Below the pieces are notes generated by a model. That model did not search any database and was not told where the DNA came from. It was given only the letters and a program-made list of their open reading frames with translations. Shown here piece by piece: positions 7,106 through 14,870 of a stretch of 26,989 nucleotides of DNA (the first letter of the stretch is position 1; each line of letters starts with the position of its first letter). The position numbers and the translations under genes are program-made. This stretch comes from CAZCGA01 sp964498075. GTDB lineage: Bacteria; Desulfobacterota; Binatia; HRBIN30. The stretch spans positions 1-26,989 of the forward strand of contig CAZCGA010000089.1 of NCBI GenBank assembly GCA_964498075.1, read 5' to 3'.

Positions 7106-10100
7106 TCAGTTCGGAAGACTCAAGAAGCCGGCGACCCGGCGCACACGCTGGTTGAAGGTGTCCGAGATCCACATCGAGCCGTCGGCGGCGAAGGCCACGC
7201 CGGACGGCCGATTCAACCGGCAAGCGCGCGCATCGCCACCGTCACCCGCAAAGCCGGCGACGGTGCCAACCACGGTGGTGATCGTCCCGTTCCGGTCGAT
7301 GCGGCGGATCACGCTGTTGCCGGTGTCGGCAACGTAGAGGTCGCCGTTCGGTGCGAGACGGAGGTCGTACGGCGTATTGAGCTGCGCGCGAGTCGCGAGG
7401 TCGTCGTCGCCCGAGTATCCCGGCGTGCCCATACCAGCGACGGTGGTGAGGGTCCCGCCGCGATCGAGGCGGTTGACGACATGATTGTTCGTGTCACAGA
7501 AGTAGAGATTGCCGTCGCCGTCTTGCTGCAGGCGCGTCGGACCATTGAGCGGCACCGTACGACCCGGGCCGCCGTCTGCCGAGTAGCCGCGCACTCCAGT
7601 GCCGGCCACCGTGTGGATCGTGCCCGCGGGATCGACGTAACGGACGACATGCGCGTCCACGTCACCGATGTAGAAGCCGCCGTCGGCCGTCGGCAGCACG
7701 CCGAAGGGGCTGGTCAGCTTCGCCTGCCGGGCCGGGCCATCGTCGCCGTCGTTACCCGAGTCGGTGGTTCCCGCCACCGTGAAGACGCGATTGTCGGTGC
7801 CGACGCGGAAGACCACCGGCACGTGGTCACCGGCAACGTAGAGGTTGCCGCCGTTGTCGAACTTGATGTCGCTGGCATGGTGCAGCGGTGTGTCGACAGC
7901 GAGCGCCCCGTCCGTCGGGAAGTCTTCGTAGTCCTTACCCATGATCGTCTCGATGGTGCCGTCGGCGTTGATCCGGCGGATACGCAGGTTGTTCCAGTCG
8001 ACGATCAACGCCCGGCCGACTGGATCGAAGGTGACGCCGAGCGGGAAGTACAGCGACGTCTGCAACGCCGGCCTGCCATCGCCGTCGAATTGGGAGAGCC
8101 CCGTGCCGGCGACCGTGCAGATCACACCTGGCACTTGGCAGGCCGCCGCCGTCTCTGTGGCGTTGGGTGTTGTCGTGATTGTGGGCGTCGTCGGCGCCGG
8201 CGACGTCGGTGTCCGCGTGCGCGTCGGTGTTGCCTGCTGTGATGGCGCACCCGTAGGGGTCGGCGTGGGCGGTGAATCGTCCTGAGCGCCTTCGAGGATC
8301 CAGGTCCGGATCAGGTTGATCTGCTCACTCGTCAGCGGCAGGCGCGGAGCGGACGGCATCTGGGCGCCCACACGCGGACTCGGGTCCAGCTTCTCCAGCA
8401 AGAAGCTCGCATCCGGGTTGCCCGGCGCGATGTCGCACACCTTGAGGCTCTTGGCTTCGACGCCGGGTCCGAACGTGGTCTCGTAGTTGCGCATGTCGTA
8501 CAGAGACGACGGGAACGGTCCGCCGTGGCAGCTCAGCGACGCGCAGCCGGCGGCGGAGAAGAGCGGCGCGATATCGTTGGCGTAGCTGACCGTCATAGGG
8601 CCGCCGGGCGTCGCCGGCGGGCACGGCACCAACGGCACGATCTGAGAGCCTATCGTCCGCGCGCCCCCGTAGGCCAGTACGCCGTTGCTGTTCGTAGTGA
8701 GGTTCCCTCCCACCGCCCAGATGCCGCCCTCCGGGTCGACCCAGGTCGCGTGGAAGTCTTGCAGGATGTTGAGCCCGGTGTCCTGAACCTCCCACCCGGT
8801 CGCGGTACGCAGCGCCAAGGCGCCGGCGATGCCGACGGCAACGCCGCGGCCATCGGGCGGGATGAACACGCCGTTCATCTGCGGCGTGCCTAGCACGGCC
8901 TGATCGGCGAATACGCCGTCGGCGAGCTCCAGGATCACACCGTTCGAGAATCCGCCCACAGCGACGGTCTGCGTGTCATTGCCGTGCACGGTGAACAGCG
9001 GGCGCAGCGAGTTGCTCTCGACCGGCGACCAGTGAATGCCGTCGGAGTGCAGCACCACGCCGCGCCGGCCGACGATGTAGACGTCGTGCTCACCGCGCCC
9101 CCAGACTTTGAAGAGCGTCGGCAGTCCATCCGGCACGACCTTGGCGACCTCGTCGTCTACCCTCCATGTCCTCCCGTCGAAGTGCCACACCACGCCGCCT
9201 TGATCTTCATTCGCCGGATCGCCCCCGACGGCGTAGATGTTGTTGCGGCTCGTGCCCCAAATGCCGTAGAGCGTCTCGCTGCCTGGTGTGGCCTGGCGCT
9301 CGAACGTCGCCTGCGTCGGGTCGTAGCGCAGGATCACGCCCTTTTCGCCGGCCAGGTAGAAGCTGCCGTCGATCGGCGGCACGCTGACCCACCACAGCAT
9401 CGCACCGGTGACGCCGCTGTTGAGGCGACGCCAGCGCGTTCCGTCGTAGTGCAGGACGAACGGCCCGAAACCGTCACCCGAATCGGCGCCCACGGTGTAC
9501 ACGTCGGAGGGCGACGTTCCGGCGATCGACAGCAGCGCGGCCGGTAGCCGGCTGAGGACCAGCTGCAACGTGCCGCGCGGCGGGCCGCCGGACTCGGTGC
9601 ACATGTGATCGCGCACCAGGCAGGCGGTGCGCACGTGGCAGCTGATGCAGGTCGTCTTGTCGTCGAACTTGACGCTGCGATCCCGTTCCACCCACTGCCA
9701 GTGCCAATCGCCGTCGACCGGGTCGAAGCCGGGCTCTTCCTTGCGCATGGCGCGCCAGCGCACCAGGTGGCCGCCCTGGCAGCCGGGGTTGTTGAACTCC
9801 TCCTTGACCACGATGCTCCCCGTCGGCAGCGGGTTGGCATCGTTTACGTATGGCTGCGCCGCGATCGGGTTCGCCAGGACGCGAATGTACGTGAAGTCGT
9901 GCTCGGTACTGAACCGGCAGTTGCGGACCTCAATGAAGCTGTCGCGATAGTTCGCCGGGAACACCGGCTCCCGCATGCAGCCGCCGATCGATTCCTTCAC
10001 CGCAAACAGGACCTCATCGATGTCCATCGCTGTGTTGGCGTTGCGGTCCAGCGAGGAACAGTCAGCCATCGGCGCCACGCCGAGGGCGATGCGGACGCTC

Positions 10101-10255
10101 TTCAGCACGTCGGCGGTGGTCACCTCGCCGGTCTTGTCGCAGTCCCCCGCACAGGCGCCGGCCGCTGGCGCCAGGATGTGCAGCAGCAACGCGACGAGCG
10201 AGGCGAGACTCAGGAAGTCGCAGCGCTGACGCAAAAGGATGTCGCTGCGCTTCAC
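7106..10255 (-). CDS. Exported multidomain protein: dockerin-like pair, cytochrome P460, propeller, cytochrome-like domain, NHL propeller
   Basis: 1049 residues starting at a GTG (10255) that directly abuts the TAG of the upstream gene, so translation is probably coupled. Order: signal peptide 1-34; a dockerin/EF-hand-like pair 35-93 with loops at D38-D49 and D70-E81; a cytochrome P460 domain about 98-225 (FPANYRDSF, then IRV, PLP, VVKEE, ending in the haem c motif CISCH at 203-207); a propeller of WxVxG/VYxVG-type repeats about 240-540; a cytochrome-like domain about 556-657 with an unusual C571-x4-C576-H577, a C-terminal MP at 633-634 and the LIRTWILEGA helix; a Pro/Thr-rich linker 661-702; and six NHL blades 706-1049. 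P460 proteins carry a c-type haem cross-linked to the protein and can oxidise hydroxylamine or detoxify NO. Substrate here is unknown. Likely periplasmic or surface-exposed. Confidence 0.9.
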   Translation of the reverse strand: MKRSDILLRQRCDFLSLASLVALLLHILAPAAGACAGDCDKTGEVTTADVLKSVRIALGVAPMADCSSLDRNANTAMDIDEVLFAVKESIGGCMREPVFPANYRDSFIEVRNCRFSTEHDFTYIRVLANPIAAQPYVNDANPLPTGSIVVKEEFNNPGCQGGHLVRWRAMRKEEPGFDPVDGDWHWQWVERDRSVKFDDKTTCISCHVRTACLVRDHMCTESGGPPRGTLQLVLSRLPAALLSIAGTSPSDVYTVGADSGDGFGPFVLHYDGTRWRRLNSGVTGAMLWWVSVPPIDGSFYLAGEKGVILRYDPTQATFERQATPGSETLYGIWGTSRNNIYAVGGDPANEDQGGVVWHFDGRTWRVDDEVAKVVPDGLPTLFKVWGRGEHDVYIVGRRGVVLHSDGIHWSPVESNSLRPLFTVHGNDTQTVAVGGFSNGVILELADGVFADQAVLGTPQMNGVFIPPDGRGVAVGIAGALALRTATGWEVQDTGLNILQDFHATWVDPEGGIWAVGGNLTTNSNGVLAYGGARTIGSQIVPLVPCPPATPGGPMTVSYANDIAPLFSAAGCASLSCHGGPFPSSLYDMRNYETTFGPGVEAKSLKVCDIAPGNPDASFLLEKLDPSPRVGAQMPSAPRLPLTSEQINLIRTWILEGAQDDSPPTPTPTGAPSQQATPTRTRTPTSPAPTTPTITTTPNATETAAACQVPGVICTVAGTGLSQFDGDGRPALQTSLYFPLGVTFDPVGRALIVDWNNLRIRRINADGTIETIMGKDYEDFPTDGALAVDTPLHHASDIKFDNGGNLYVAGDHVPVVFRVGTDNRVFTVAGTTDSGNDGDDGPARQAKLTSPFGVLPTADGGFYIGDVDAHVVRYVDPAGTIHTVAGTGVRGYSADGGPGRTVPLNGPTRLQQDGDGNLYFCDTNNHVVNRLDRGGTLTTVAGMGTPGYSGDDDLATRAQLNTPYDLRLAPNGDLYVADTGNSVIRRIDRNGTITTVVGTVAGFAGDGGDARACRLNRPSGVAFAADGSMWISDTFNQRVRRVAGFLSLPN

Positions 10256-12880
10256 CTACCGTTTGACCTTCCGGATGCGCGAGTTGAAGGTGTCCGAGAT
10301 GTAGAGGTCACCGTTCTCGTCGAAGGCGACACCGAACGGCCGGCTGAGCTTGGCGTCGGTCGCGGGGCCGCCGTCGCCGCTGTAGCCCTTGTCGCCCGTG
10401 CCGGCGACGGTCTCTATGATCCCGCTGGTCAGATCGATCATGCGCACCCGATTGTTGTTGGTGTCGGCAAAGTAGAGGTTGCCGTCCGGGCCGATCTCCA
10501 TGTCCTCGGGGTAGTTGATCTGCGCGGCCGGCGCCGGGCCGCCGTCACCGCCATAAGCGGGATCGCCGGTGCCGGAGATGGTGGTCACGACCCCCGTCTT
10601 GAAGTCCGCGCTCGAGAACTCGGCGCGCCGGATGCGATGGTTCAGCGTGTCGGAGAAGTAGAGGCGGCCCAGAGCATCCAGCGCCAGCCCACCGGAGGGC
10701 TCGGGATTGGGCCCGGCGGGGAAGTTGAGCTGCGTTTGCAGCGTGAGCAGGTCGCCGTTGTAGCCCTTTACGCCGGTGCCTACGACCGTATCCACGATCG
10801 CGTTCTCGCGCAGCGTGGCGAAGTTGTAGATCACACGGATGCGTTGGTTGCGCTGATCGATGAAGAACAGGTTACCGTTCGGATCGAGCACGCCGTGCGG
10901 CGGTTGGTTGACCCGTGCATCCTTCGCCGGCCCGCCGTCACCTTTGAAATCGGCGGCGGCTCCGATCAACACGCGCACCCGGCTGGTGACGTGATCGATC
11001 ACCCGGATCTTGTGGTTGTGCCAGCACATGACCATGAGGTCGCCGTTGGAGAGCTCCTGGACGTCGGTGGGGTGGTTCAAGCTCACGGTGAGCGGCAGCG
11101 CGCCCTCCGGCGTCAGATCACTTAGATCATCCGGCCCGTCGCCGACGAAGTCGGTTCCCATGATGGTCGTGAAGGTGTCGTCCGCAAGGATCTCTCGCAC
11201 CTTGTGGTTGTTCCAATCGAGCACGATGCGCCGCTTAGACGGGGTGAACTCCATGTCGATGGGCCAGTAGAGGTCGGTGTGCAAGCGATCCAGACCGTCG
11301 CCGTTGAAGGCAGTCTCCCCGGTGCCCGTGTAGGTGCAAATGCTCCCCACCGCGTCGGTGCACGGGACGATTGCGGCGGTCGGAGTCGGGTGCGGGGTCG
11401 GTTGCATGCTCGGGGGCGAACCGCTGATGACCCGGATGCGGTGGTTATGCGTATCGGCGACGTAGACGTCACCGTTCGGCGCGATCGTCAGACCGTACGG
11501 GCGATCGAGCTTCGCGTGCGTCGCCGGCCCGTCGTCGCCGCTGAAGCCGCGCGCGCCGGTGCCGGCAAACGTGGTGATGATGCCGTCGGGGGTGACCATC
11601 CGGACCACATTGTTCATCGTGTCGGCGATGTAGACGGTCCCGTCGGGGGCGATCGCGACATCGCTCGGGGTGTTCAACTGCGCATCAGTGGCCATGTGGT
11701 CGTCACCGCTGTAGCCCGCGTGGCCGGTGCCGGCGATCGTGCGGATCGTCTGGTCGGTATCGATCAGACGGACGACATGGTTGCCGGTGTCGGCGATGTA
11801 GATGCGGTCCTGCGCATCGATGGCGATGCGGCCTGCAGGCGGGGCGGATTGGCCTTTGGGTGAGTTCAACTCTGCTTGCGCCGCGGGGCCGTCGTCGCCG
11901 AAGTATCCCTGCGTTCCGTTGCCGCACATGGTGTCGATCATGCCGTTCGTATCGAGCATGCGCAGGCGGAAGTTCCCCTGGTCGGAGATGATGATGTTGC
12001 CGTGCGAGTCCCCCACGGTGGAGATGGGCAGGTCGAGCTTCGCCGCGTTCCCCGGCCCACCGTCGCCGCCGAAGGCGCGCGCCCCGGTGCCCGCAAGGTT
12101 CTCCACCAGGCCGGTGGTGAAGTCCATGCGCTTGACCAGGCTGTTGTGCCAGGCGGAAATGATCATTCGGCCCTGCGTATCGAAGGTCACGTTGGTTGGG
12201 TGGTTGAACTGCGCATACAGTGCCAGCCCATCTTTGGCGTCGCCCAGCTCGCCGGTGCCGGCGATCGTGACCACGGTGCCGTTCTCGATGCGGCGGATGC
12301 GGTGGTTGTTCCAATCAACGATATAGAGCTTGCCGTCGGGGCCGACGGTCACGTCCTGCGGCAGATAGAGGGCCGTATCGATCGGGTTCATGCCGTCGCC
12401 GTTGAAGCCGGCCAGGCCGGTCCCGGCCACGGTCTGGATGACGGGCCCCAGAACCGGCGTGTCGGTTGGCGTCGGCGTTGGCGTCTCCGTATCGGTCGCG
12501 GTGGGTGTGGTCGTCTCGGTGGGAGTCTCGGTTGGCGTCGCGCTCGGCACCACTGTGTTCGTAGGCGTCGGCGTCGGGGTGCTGGTCGGCGGCAGTGTTG
12601 GGGTGAACGTTGCGGTGGCGGTGTGCGTGAGCGTTGCGGTGGGCGTGTTGGTCCGCGTGCTGGTGGCCGTGGCAGTGGGTGCCGTGGTGTTGGTGGCTGT
12701 AGGCGCCGCCAGCGTGTTCGTCGGGCGGATGGTTGCCGTGGGCACGAGGGTGGCTGTCGAGGTCGCCGTGGCGGCTCCAGAACCGGAACCGTCAGACCCA
12801 CACCCCACAATCCCACACAACATCAGCCCCGCCGCCACTGCGCGGCTACCTCGTTGCATCCAGCCTGCTCCCATCGTCAT
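10256..12880 (-). CDS. NHL-repeat lipoprotein with two six-bladed propellers
   Basis: About 874 residues from the ATG at 12880, which has AAAGAG 8 bases upstream; a GTG at 12889 and an ATG at 12874 are alternatives. The N-terminus is a lipoprotein signal (AAGLMLCGIVGC, lipid-modified Cys27), then a roughly 105-residue Thr/Pro/Ala-rich linker likely to span the periplasm or cell surface. The rest is 12 NHL units (IxTVAGTG, then GDGGPA, a hydrophobic core and YIADTxNHRIRxI). The first six and last six are separated by a second short Pro-rich linker and PC-x5-GSIC, so there are two six-bladed propellers. Blades 1 and 7 share DWNNH and blades 2 and 8 share WHN, showing colinear duplication. NHL propellers are interaction scaffolds; no catalytic site is apparent. 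It is 27 bp after the upstream gene and abuts the next one. Confidence 0.9.
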   Translation of the reverse strand: MTMGAGWMQRGSRAVAAGLMLCGIVGCGSDGSGSGAATATSTATLVPTATIRPTNTLAAPTATNTTAPTATATSTRTNTPTATLTHTATATFTPTLPPTSTPTPTPTNTVVPSATPTETPTETTTPTATDTETPTPTPTDTPVLGPVIQTVAGTGLAGFNGDGMNPIDTALYLPQDVTVGPDGKLYIVDWNNHRIRRIENGTVVTIAGTGELGDAKDGLALYAQFNHPTNVTFDTQGRMIISAWHNSLVKRMDFTTGLVENLAGTGARAFGGDGGPGNAAKLDLPISTVGDSHGNIIISDQGNFRLRMLDTNGMIDTMCGNGTQGYFGDDGPAAQAELNSPKGQSAPPAGRIAIDAQDRIYIADTGNHVVRLIDTDQTIRTIAGTGHAGYSGDDHMATDAQLNTPSDVAIAPDGTVYIADTMNNVVRMVTPDGIITTFAGTGARGFSGDDGPATHAKLDRPYGLTIAPNGDVYVADTHNHRIRVISGSPPSMQPTPHPTPTAAIVPCTDAVGSICTYTGTGETAFNGDGLDRLHTDLYWPIDMEFTPSKRRIVLDWNNHKVREILADDTFTTIMGTDFVGDGPDDLSDLTPEGALPLTVSLNHPTDVQELSNGDLMVMCWHNHKIRVIDHVTSRVRVLIGAAADFKGDGGPAKDARVNQPPHGVLDPNGNLFFIDQRNQRIRVIYNFATLRENAIVDTVVGTGVKGYNGDLLTLQTQLNFPAGPNPEPSGGLALDALGRLYFSDTLNHRIRRAEFSSADFKTGVVTTISGTGDPAYGGDGGPAPAAQINYPEDMEIGPDGNLYFADTNNNRVRMIDLTSGIIETVAGTGDKGYSGDGGPATDAKLSRPFGVAFDENGDLYISDTFNSRIRKVKR

Positions 12881-12907
12881 CGACAACACTCTTTCCCAAA
12901 TGAGTTG

Positions 12908-14152
12908 CTAGGGCTCCACATCTTGCGCAAGGTTTGAGCAGCTCGCAAGTCCTACAGGGACATCCGGAACATCTTGCAGGTCGTCCGGTAGCGGATCGGG
13001 CGGTTGGGGATTCACGAGAATGAGCCGCAGCTGCTGACTGACGACCACGCCATCGGCATCGGTCAGCGTCGCCGTCAGGTTCCCCTCTGCTCTTGCCAGG
13101 TCAAAGAAGGGGCCGGGGGAGGTCACGTCTAGGATAACTGCGGCTCTTTGCACGTAGCCATCGGCGCCCAGATCGAGCTTCACCGCCGAGCGGGAGTCCA
13201 ACAGCGGCTTGCGCAGTTTGGTCTCCATGAACACGCGAAGAATCGCCACGCGGGCGCGGCTTACGCAGCGGGCTTCGATGTTGATTCTGATGTTCGCACC
13301 GATTTGCTCCTGGTTGGTCACCAGCAGTTCATCACAGTTCTGCAGCCGTCCAAAGCCAAGGTCAGTGTTGCGGCCGATGAAGAGCACGCGACCGGCCGGA
13401 CAGTCTGGTAGCGGTTCTGCGACATGCACCTGCGGCTCATGCGGGCAGCAGTCTTGACTCCGGCTTGGCAAGCGGCTCTGACAACCCGTCGCCGGGTCGC
13501 AGGTCGGAAGGCAGGCAGCCACGTTGGCATTGATATCCAAGGGATAGACCTGGAAGATCAGCTGGGTCTCCGCCGAGAGCGGCGGGACACCGTCGTCGGC
13601 GACGGTGATGTGAACGTCGTGCGGTCCGAGCTGGTCGGCACGGGGCGTCCAGCTCAGCAGGCCGGTTTCTTCGCCCAGCTCAGCACCGTCGGGCAGCATC
13701 TCTGCAGTGTAACGTAAGACGCCGCCTTCCGGATCGCTGGCCGCAATGGGCAGGCTGATCGGGAGTCCGGCATAGGTCCGGTACACGTCGAAGCACGGAA
13801 TGAGCGGCGCATGGTCCACGGTCGGTGTCGGTGTGGCAGTGGCCGTTGGCGTCGCCGGCAGCGTTCGGGTGTGGGTTGGCGTGGCGCAGCCGCCCGACGC
13901 GGCCTTGATCGCGCGCACGACCGCTGCGATGGACGCCCCGCCGCCCTGCAGCGCAGTACACTGACTCGCCGGCATGCTGCCGAGGACGACGGCAACGCCG
14001 CGGACGAGCTCGCCGGAGCTTACCGTCCCGTTGCCATCGCAATCGCCGCTGCACGCGGCTCCGGCAGGCCCTGCGCCGAATGCGGCTCCGGCAAGAGCCG
14101 CCGCGAGCGATACCCACCGGGGCAGCCCTACCCAGAACCAGGAACGAAGCAT
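12908..14152 (-). CDS. Exported dockerin-like and Ig-like (He_PIG) domain protein
   Basis: 414 residues from the ATG at 14152, preceded by AAGG with 9-base spacing; the frame is open further upstream, but that extension lacks any signal sequence and overlaps another reading frame. Signal peptide about 1-32 (WVSLAAALAGAAFGAGPAGA). Residues 34-89 form a C-SGDCDGNGTVSSGEL dockerin-like module with EF-hand loop ligands D37, D39, N41, T43 and E48; the second half is degenerate but keeps the flanking Cys. A short Thr/Pro linker (91-112) leads to an Ig-like domain about 115-205 with LPDGA, TGLLSWTP and HDVHITVADDG, typical of the He_PIG family. The C-terminal 200 residues are Cys-rich at first and unrecognised. 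First gene of the exported-protein operon; probably an extracellular adhesion or scaffold protein. Confidence 0.88.
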   Translation of the reverse strand: MLRSWFWVGLPRWVSLAAALAGAAFGAGPAGAACSGDCDGNGTVSSGELVRGVAVVLGSMPASQCTALQGGGASIAAVVRAIKAASGGCATPTHTRTLPATPTATATPTPTVDHAPLIPCFDVYRTYAGLPISLPIAASDPEGGVLRYTAEMLPDGAELGEETGLLSWTPRADQLGPHDVHITVADDGVPPLSAETQLIFQVYPLDINANVAACLPTCDPATGCQSRLPSRSQDCCPHEPQVHVAEPLPDCPAGRVLFIGRNTDLGFGRLQNCDELLVTNQEQIGANIRINIEARCVSRARVAILRVFMETKLRKPLLDSRSAVKLDLGADGYVQRAAVILDVTSPGPFFDLARAEGNLTATLTDADGVVVSQQLRLILVNPQPPDPLPDDLQDVPDVPVGLASCSNLAQDVEP

Positions 14153-14177
14153 CAGGGAGACCTTTTTACCATAGGGG

Positions 14178-14450
14178 ATGAGTGCCGTCAGCGAGTCGGA
14201 CGTCTTCGCTGTCTGGCAAGACAACCGCCTCGGCAACAACGACATCTTCACCGTGCGCAGCCGCGACCGCGGCGTCAGCTTCGAGGCTGACGAGCGCGTC
14301 GACGACAGTTGTGACGGAGCCAGCAATCAGTACCGGCCGGATTTGGCCGTTGATGGACAGGACCCGGCGGGGCGCGCGCTCTACGTGGTCTGGGAGGACG
14401 ACCGCAATGGGAGTCAGGACGTCTTCCTCGCCCGACGTGTCGTACAGTAA
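14178..14450 (+). CDS. Truncated Asp-box (BNR/sialidase-like propeller) fragment, probable gene remnant
   Basis: 90 codons ending at TAA. The protein shows two blade-like segments, VFAVWQDNRLGNNDIF and YVVWEDDRNGSQDVF, around one good Asp box (S28-x-D30-x-G32-x-S34-F35), so it looks like the last one to two blades of a sialidase-type propeller protein. Whole proteins of this class are several hundred residues with a signal peptide; here an in-frame TAG sits one codon upstream of the ATG, the only G-rich stretch directly touches the ATG, and no signal sequence exists. I therefore read it as the 3' remnant of a larger gene, perhaps cut off when the neighbouring minus-strand cluster arrived. A short expressed ORF cannot be excluded. 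Confidence 0.55.
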   Translation: MSAVSESDVFAVWQDNRLGNNDIFTVRSRDRGVSFEADERVDDSCDGASNQYRPDLAVDGQDPAGRALYVVWEDDRNGSQDVFLARRVVQ

Positions 14451-14489
14451 AACTTGCTGAAACTACGGATGGTTAGCCGGCGGAACTCT

Positions 14490-14741
14490 TCAGGCAGCCT
14501 TGCGGGGCTTCGCACGGTTGGGGGAGAACCGCCCGCGCCAAGTGGCCTGCCACTGACGTCCCGGCCCCTCGGGAACATTCTCTTCGGGGTGCTGGAACTC
14601 GTAAATTCGACGTAAGAGCGCCTTCGGATCGGTCCACCGCCCCAAGAGCCTCAAAGACTGGTCCTTTGGCTCCCAGGCGAGAACACGCTTACCTCCGATG
14701 TGGATTTGAACCTCCCGGAGCGCACCCATCTTCTTCTTCAT
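14490..14741 (-). CDS. Small basic protein of unknown function (83 residues)
   Basis: Starts at the ATG at 14741 (MKKKMGALREVQIHIGGKR); the frame is open further upstream, but that part lies over the divergent SDR gene and its promoter. The sequence is rich in Arg, Lys and Trp, has a likely short beta strand followed by a helix (PKALLRRIYEFQ) and a basic tail. I do not recognise the family. What supports it as a gene is an excellent sigma70-type promoter (TTGAAT, 17 bases, CATAAT) ending 6 bases before the ATG, with a palindrome in its spacer. There is no ribosome-binding site and the predicted transcript starts at or next to the ATG, so translation would be leaderless. A small DNA- or RNA-binding regulator is possible but unproven. 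Confidence 0.65.
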   Translation of the reverse strand: MKKKMGALREVQIHIGGKRVLAWEPKDQSLRLLGRWTDPKALLRRIYEFQHPEENVPEGPGRQWQATWRGRFSPNRAKPRKAA

Positions 14742-14747
14742 GGTGAC

Positions 14748-14776
14748 ATTATGGACACTCTGTGTCCGTGATTCAA
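14748..14776 (-). promoter_or_regulatory. Sigma70-like promoter of the 83-residue gene
   Basis: On the minus strand, TTGAAT (14776-14771) and CATAAT (14753-14748) are separated by exactly 17 bases. They match the consensus at 4 of 6 and 5 of 6 positions. This is the best promoter match I found in this GC-rich window. The predicted start site falls on or next to the ATG at 14741. Confidence 0.6.
14753..14767. promoter_or_regulatory. Operator-like palindrome inside the promoter spacer
   Basis: GGACAC, TCT, GTGTCC: perfect 6-bp arms around a 3-base centre, placed between the -35 and -10 of the 83-residue gene and touching the -10. A dimeric regulator binding here would block RNA polymerase. No regulator gene is adjacent unless the small protein itself is the regulator. 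Confidence 0.45.
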
Positions 14777-14815
14777 CCCGATTTTTTTTGCCATCGTGGA
14801 GTGAAAGACCCTGAT

Positions 14816-14844
14816 TTGACGCCAGCGCCGCGAAACAGTACGGT
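14816..14844 (+). promoter_or_regulatory. Possible promoter of the SDR-VOC operon
   Basis: TTGACG (14816-14821) and TACGGT (14839-14844) are 17 bases apart. The -35 matches at 5 of 6 positions; the -10 keeps the key first T, A and last T. The predicted start lies near 14851, giving a short leader containing GGAGGA before the ATG at 14871. It is divergent from the promoter at 14748-14776. Confidence 0.4.
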
Positions 14845-14870
14845 CTGTCCGACCACGTGGAGGATGCGCA

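Noticed and set aside
9605..11125. Plus-strand frame of 506 codons opposite the P460/NHL and NHL lipoprotein genes
   Set aside because: It is the antisense of two clear genes and its residues (strings of H, V, R, D and G) mirror their GC-rich codon positions; no domain or signal is seen, and it crosses the boundary between the two real genes.
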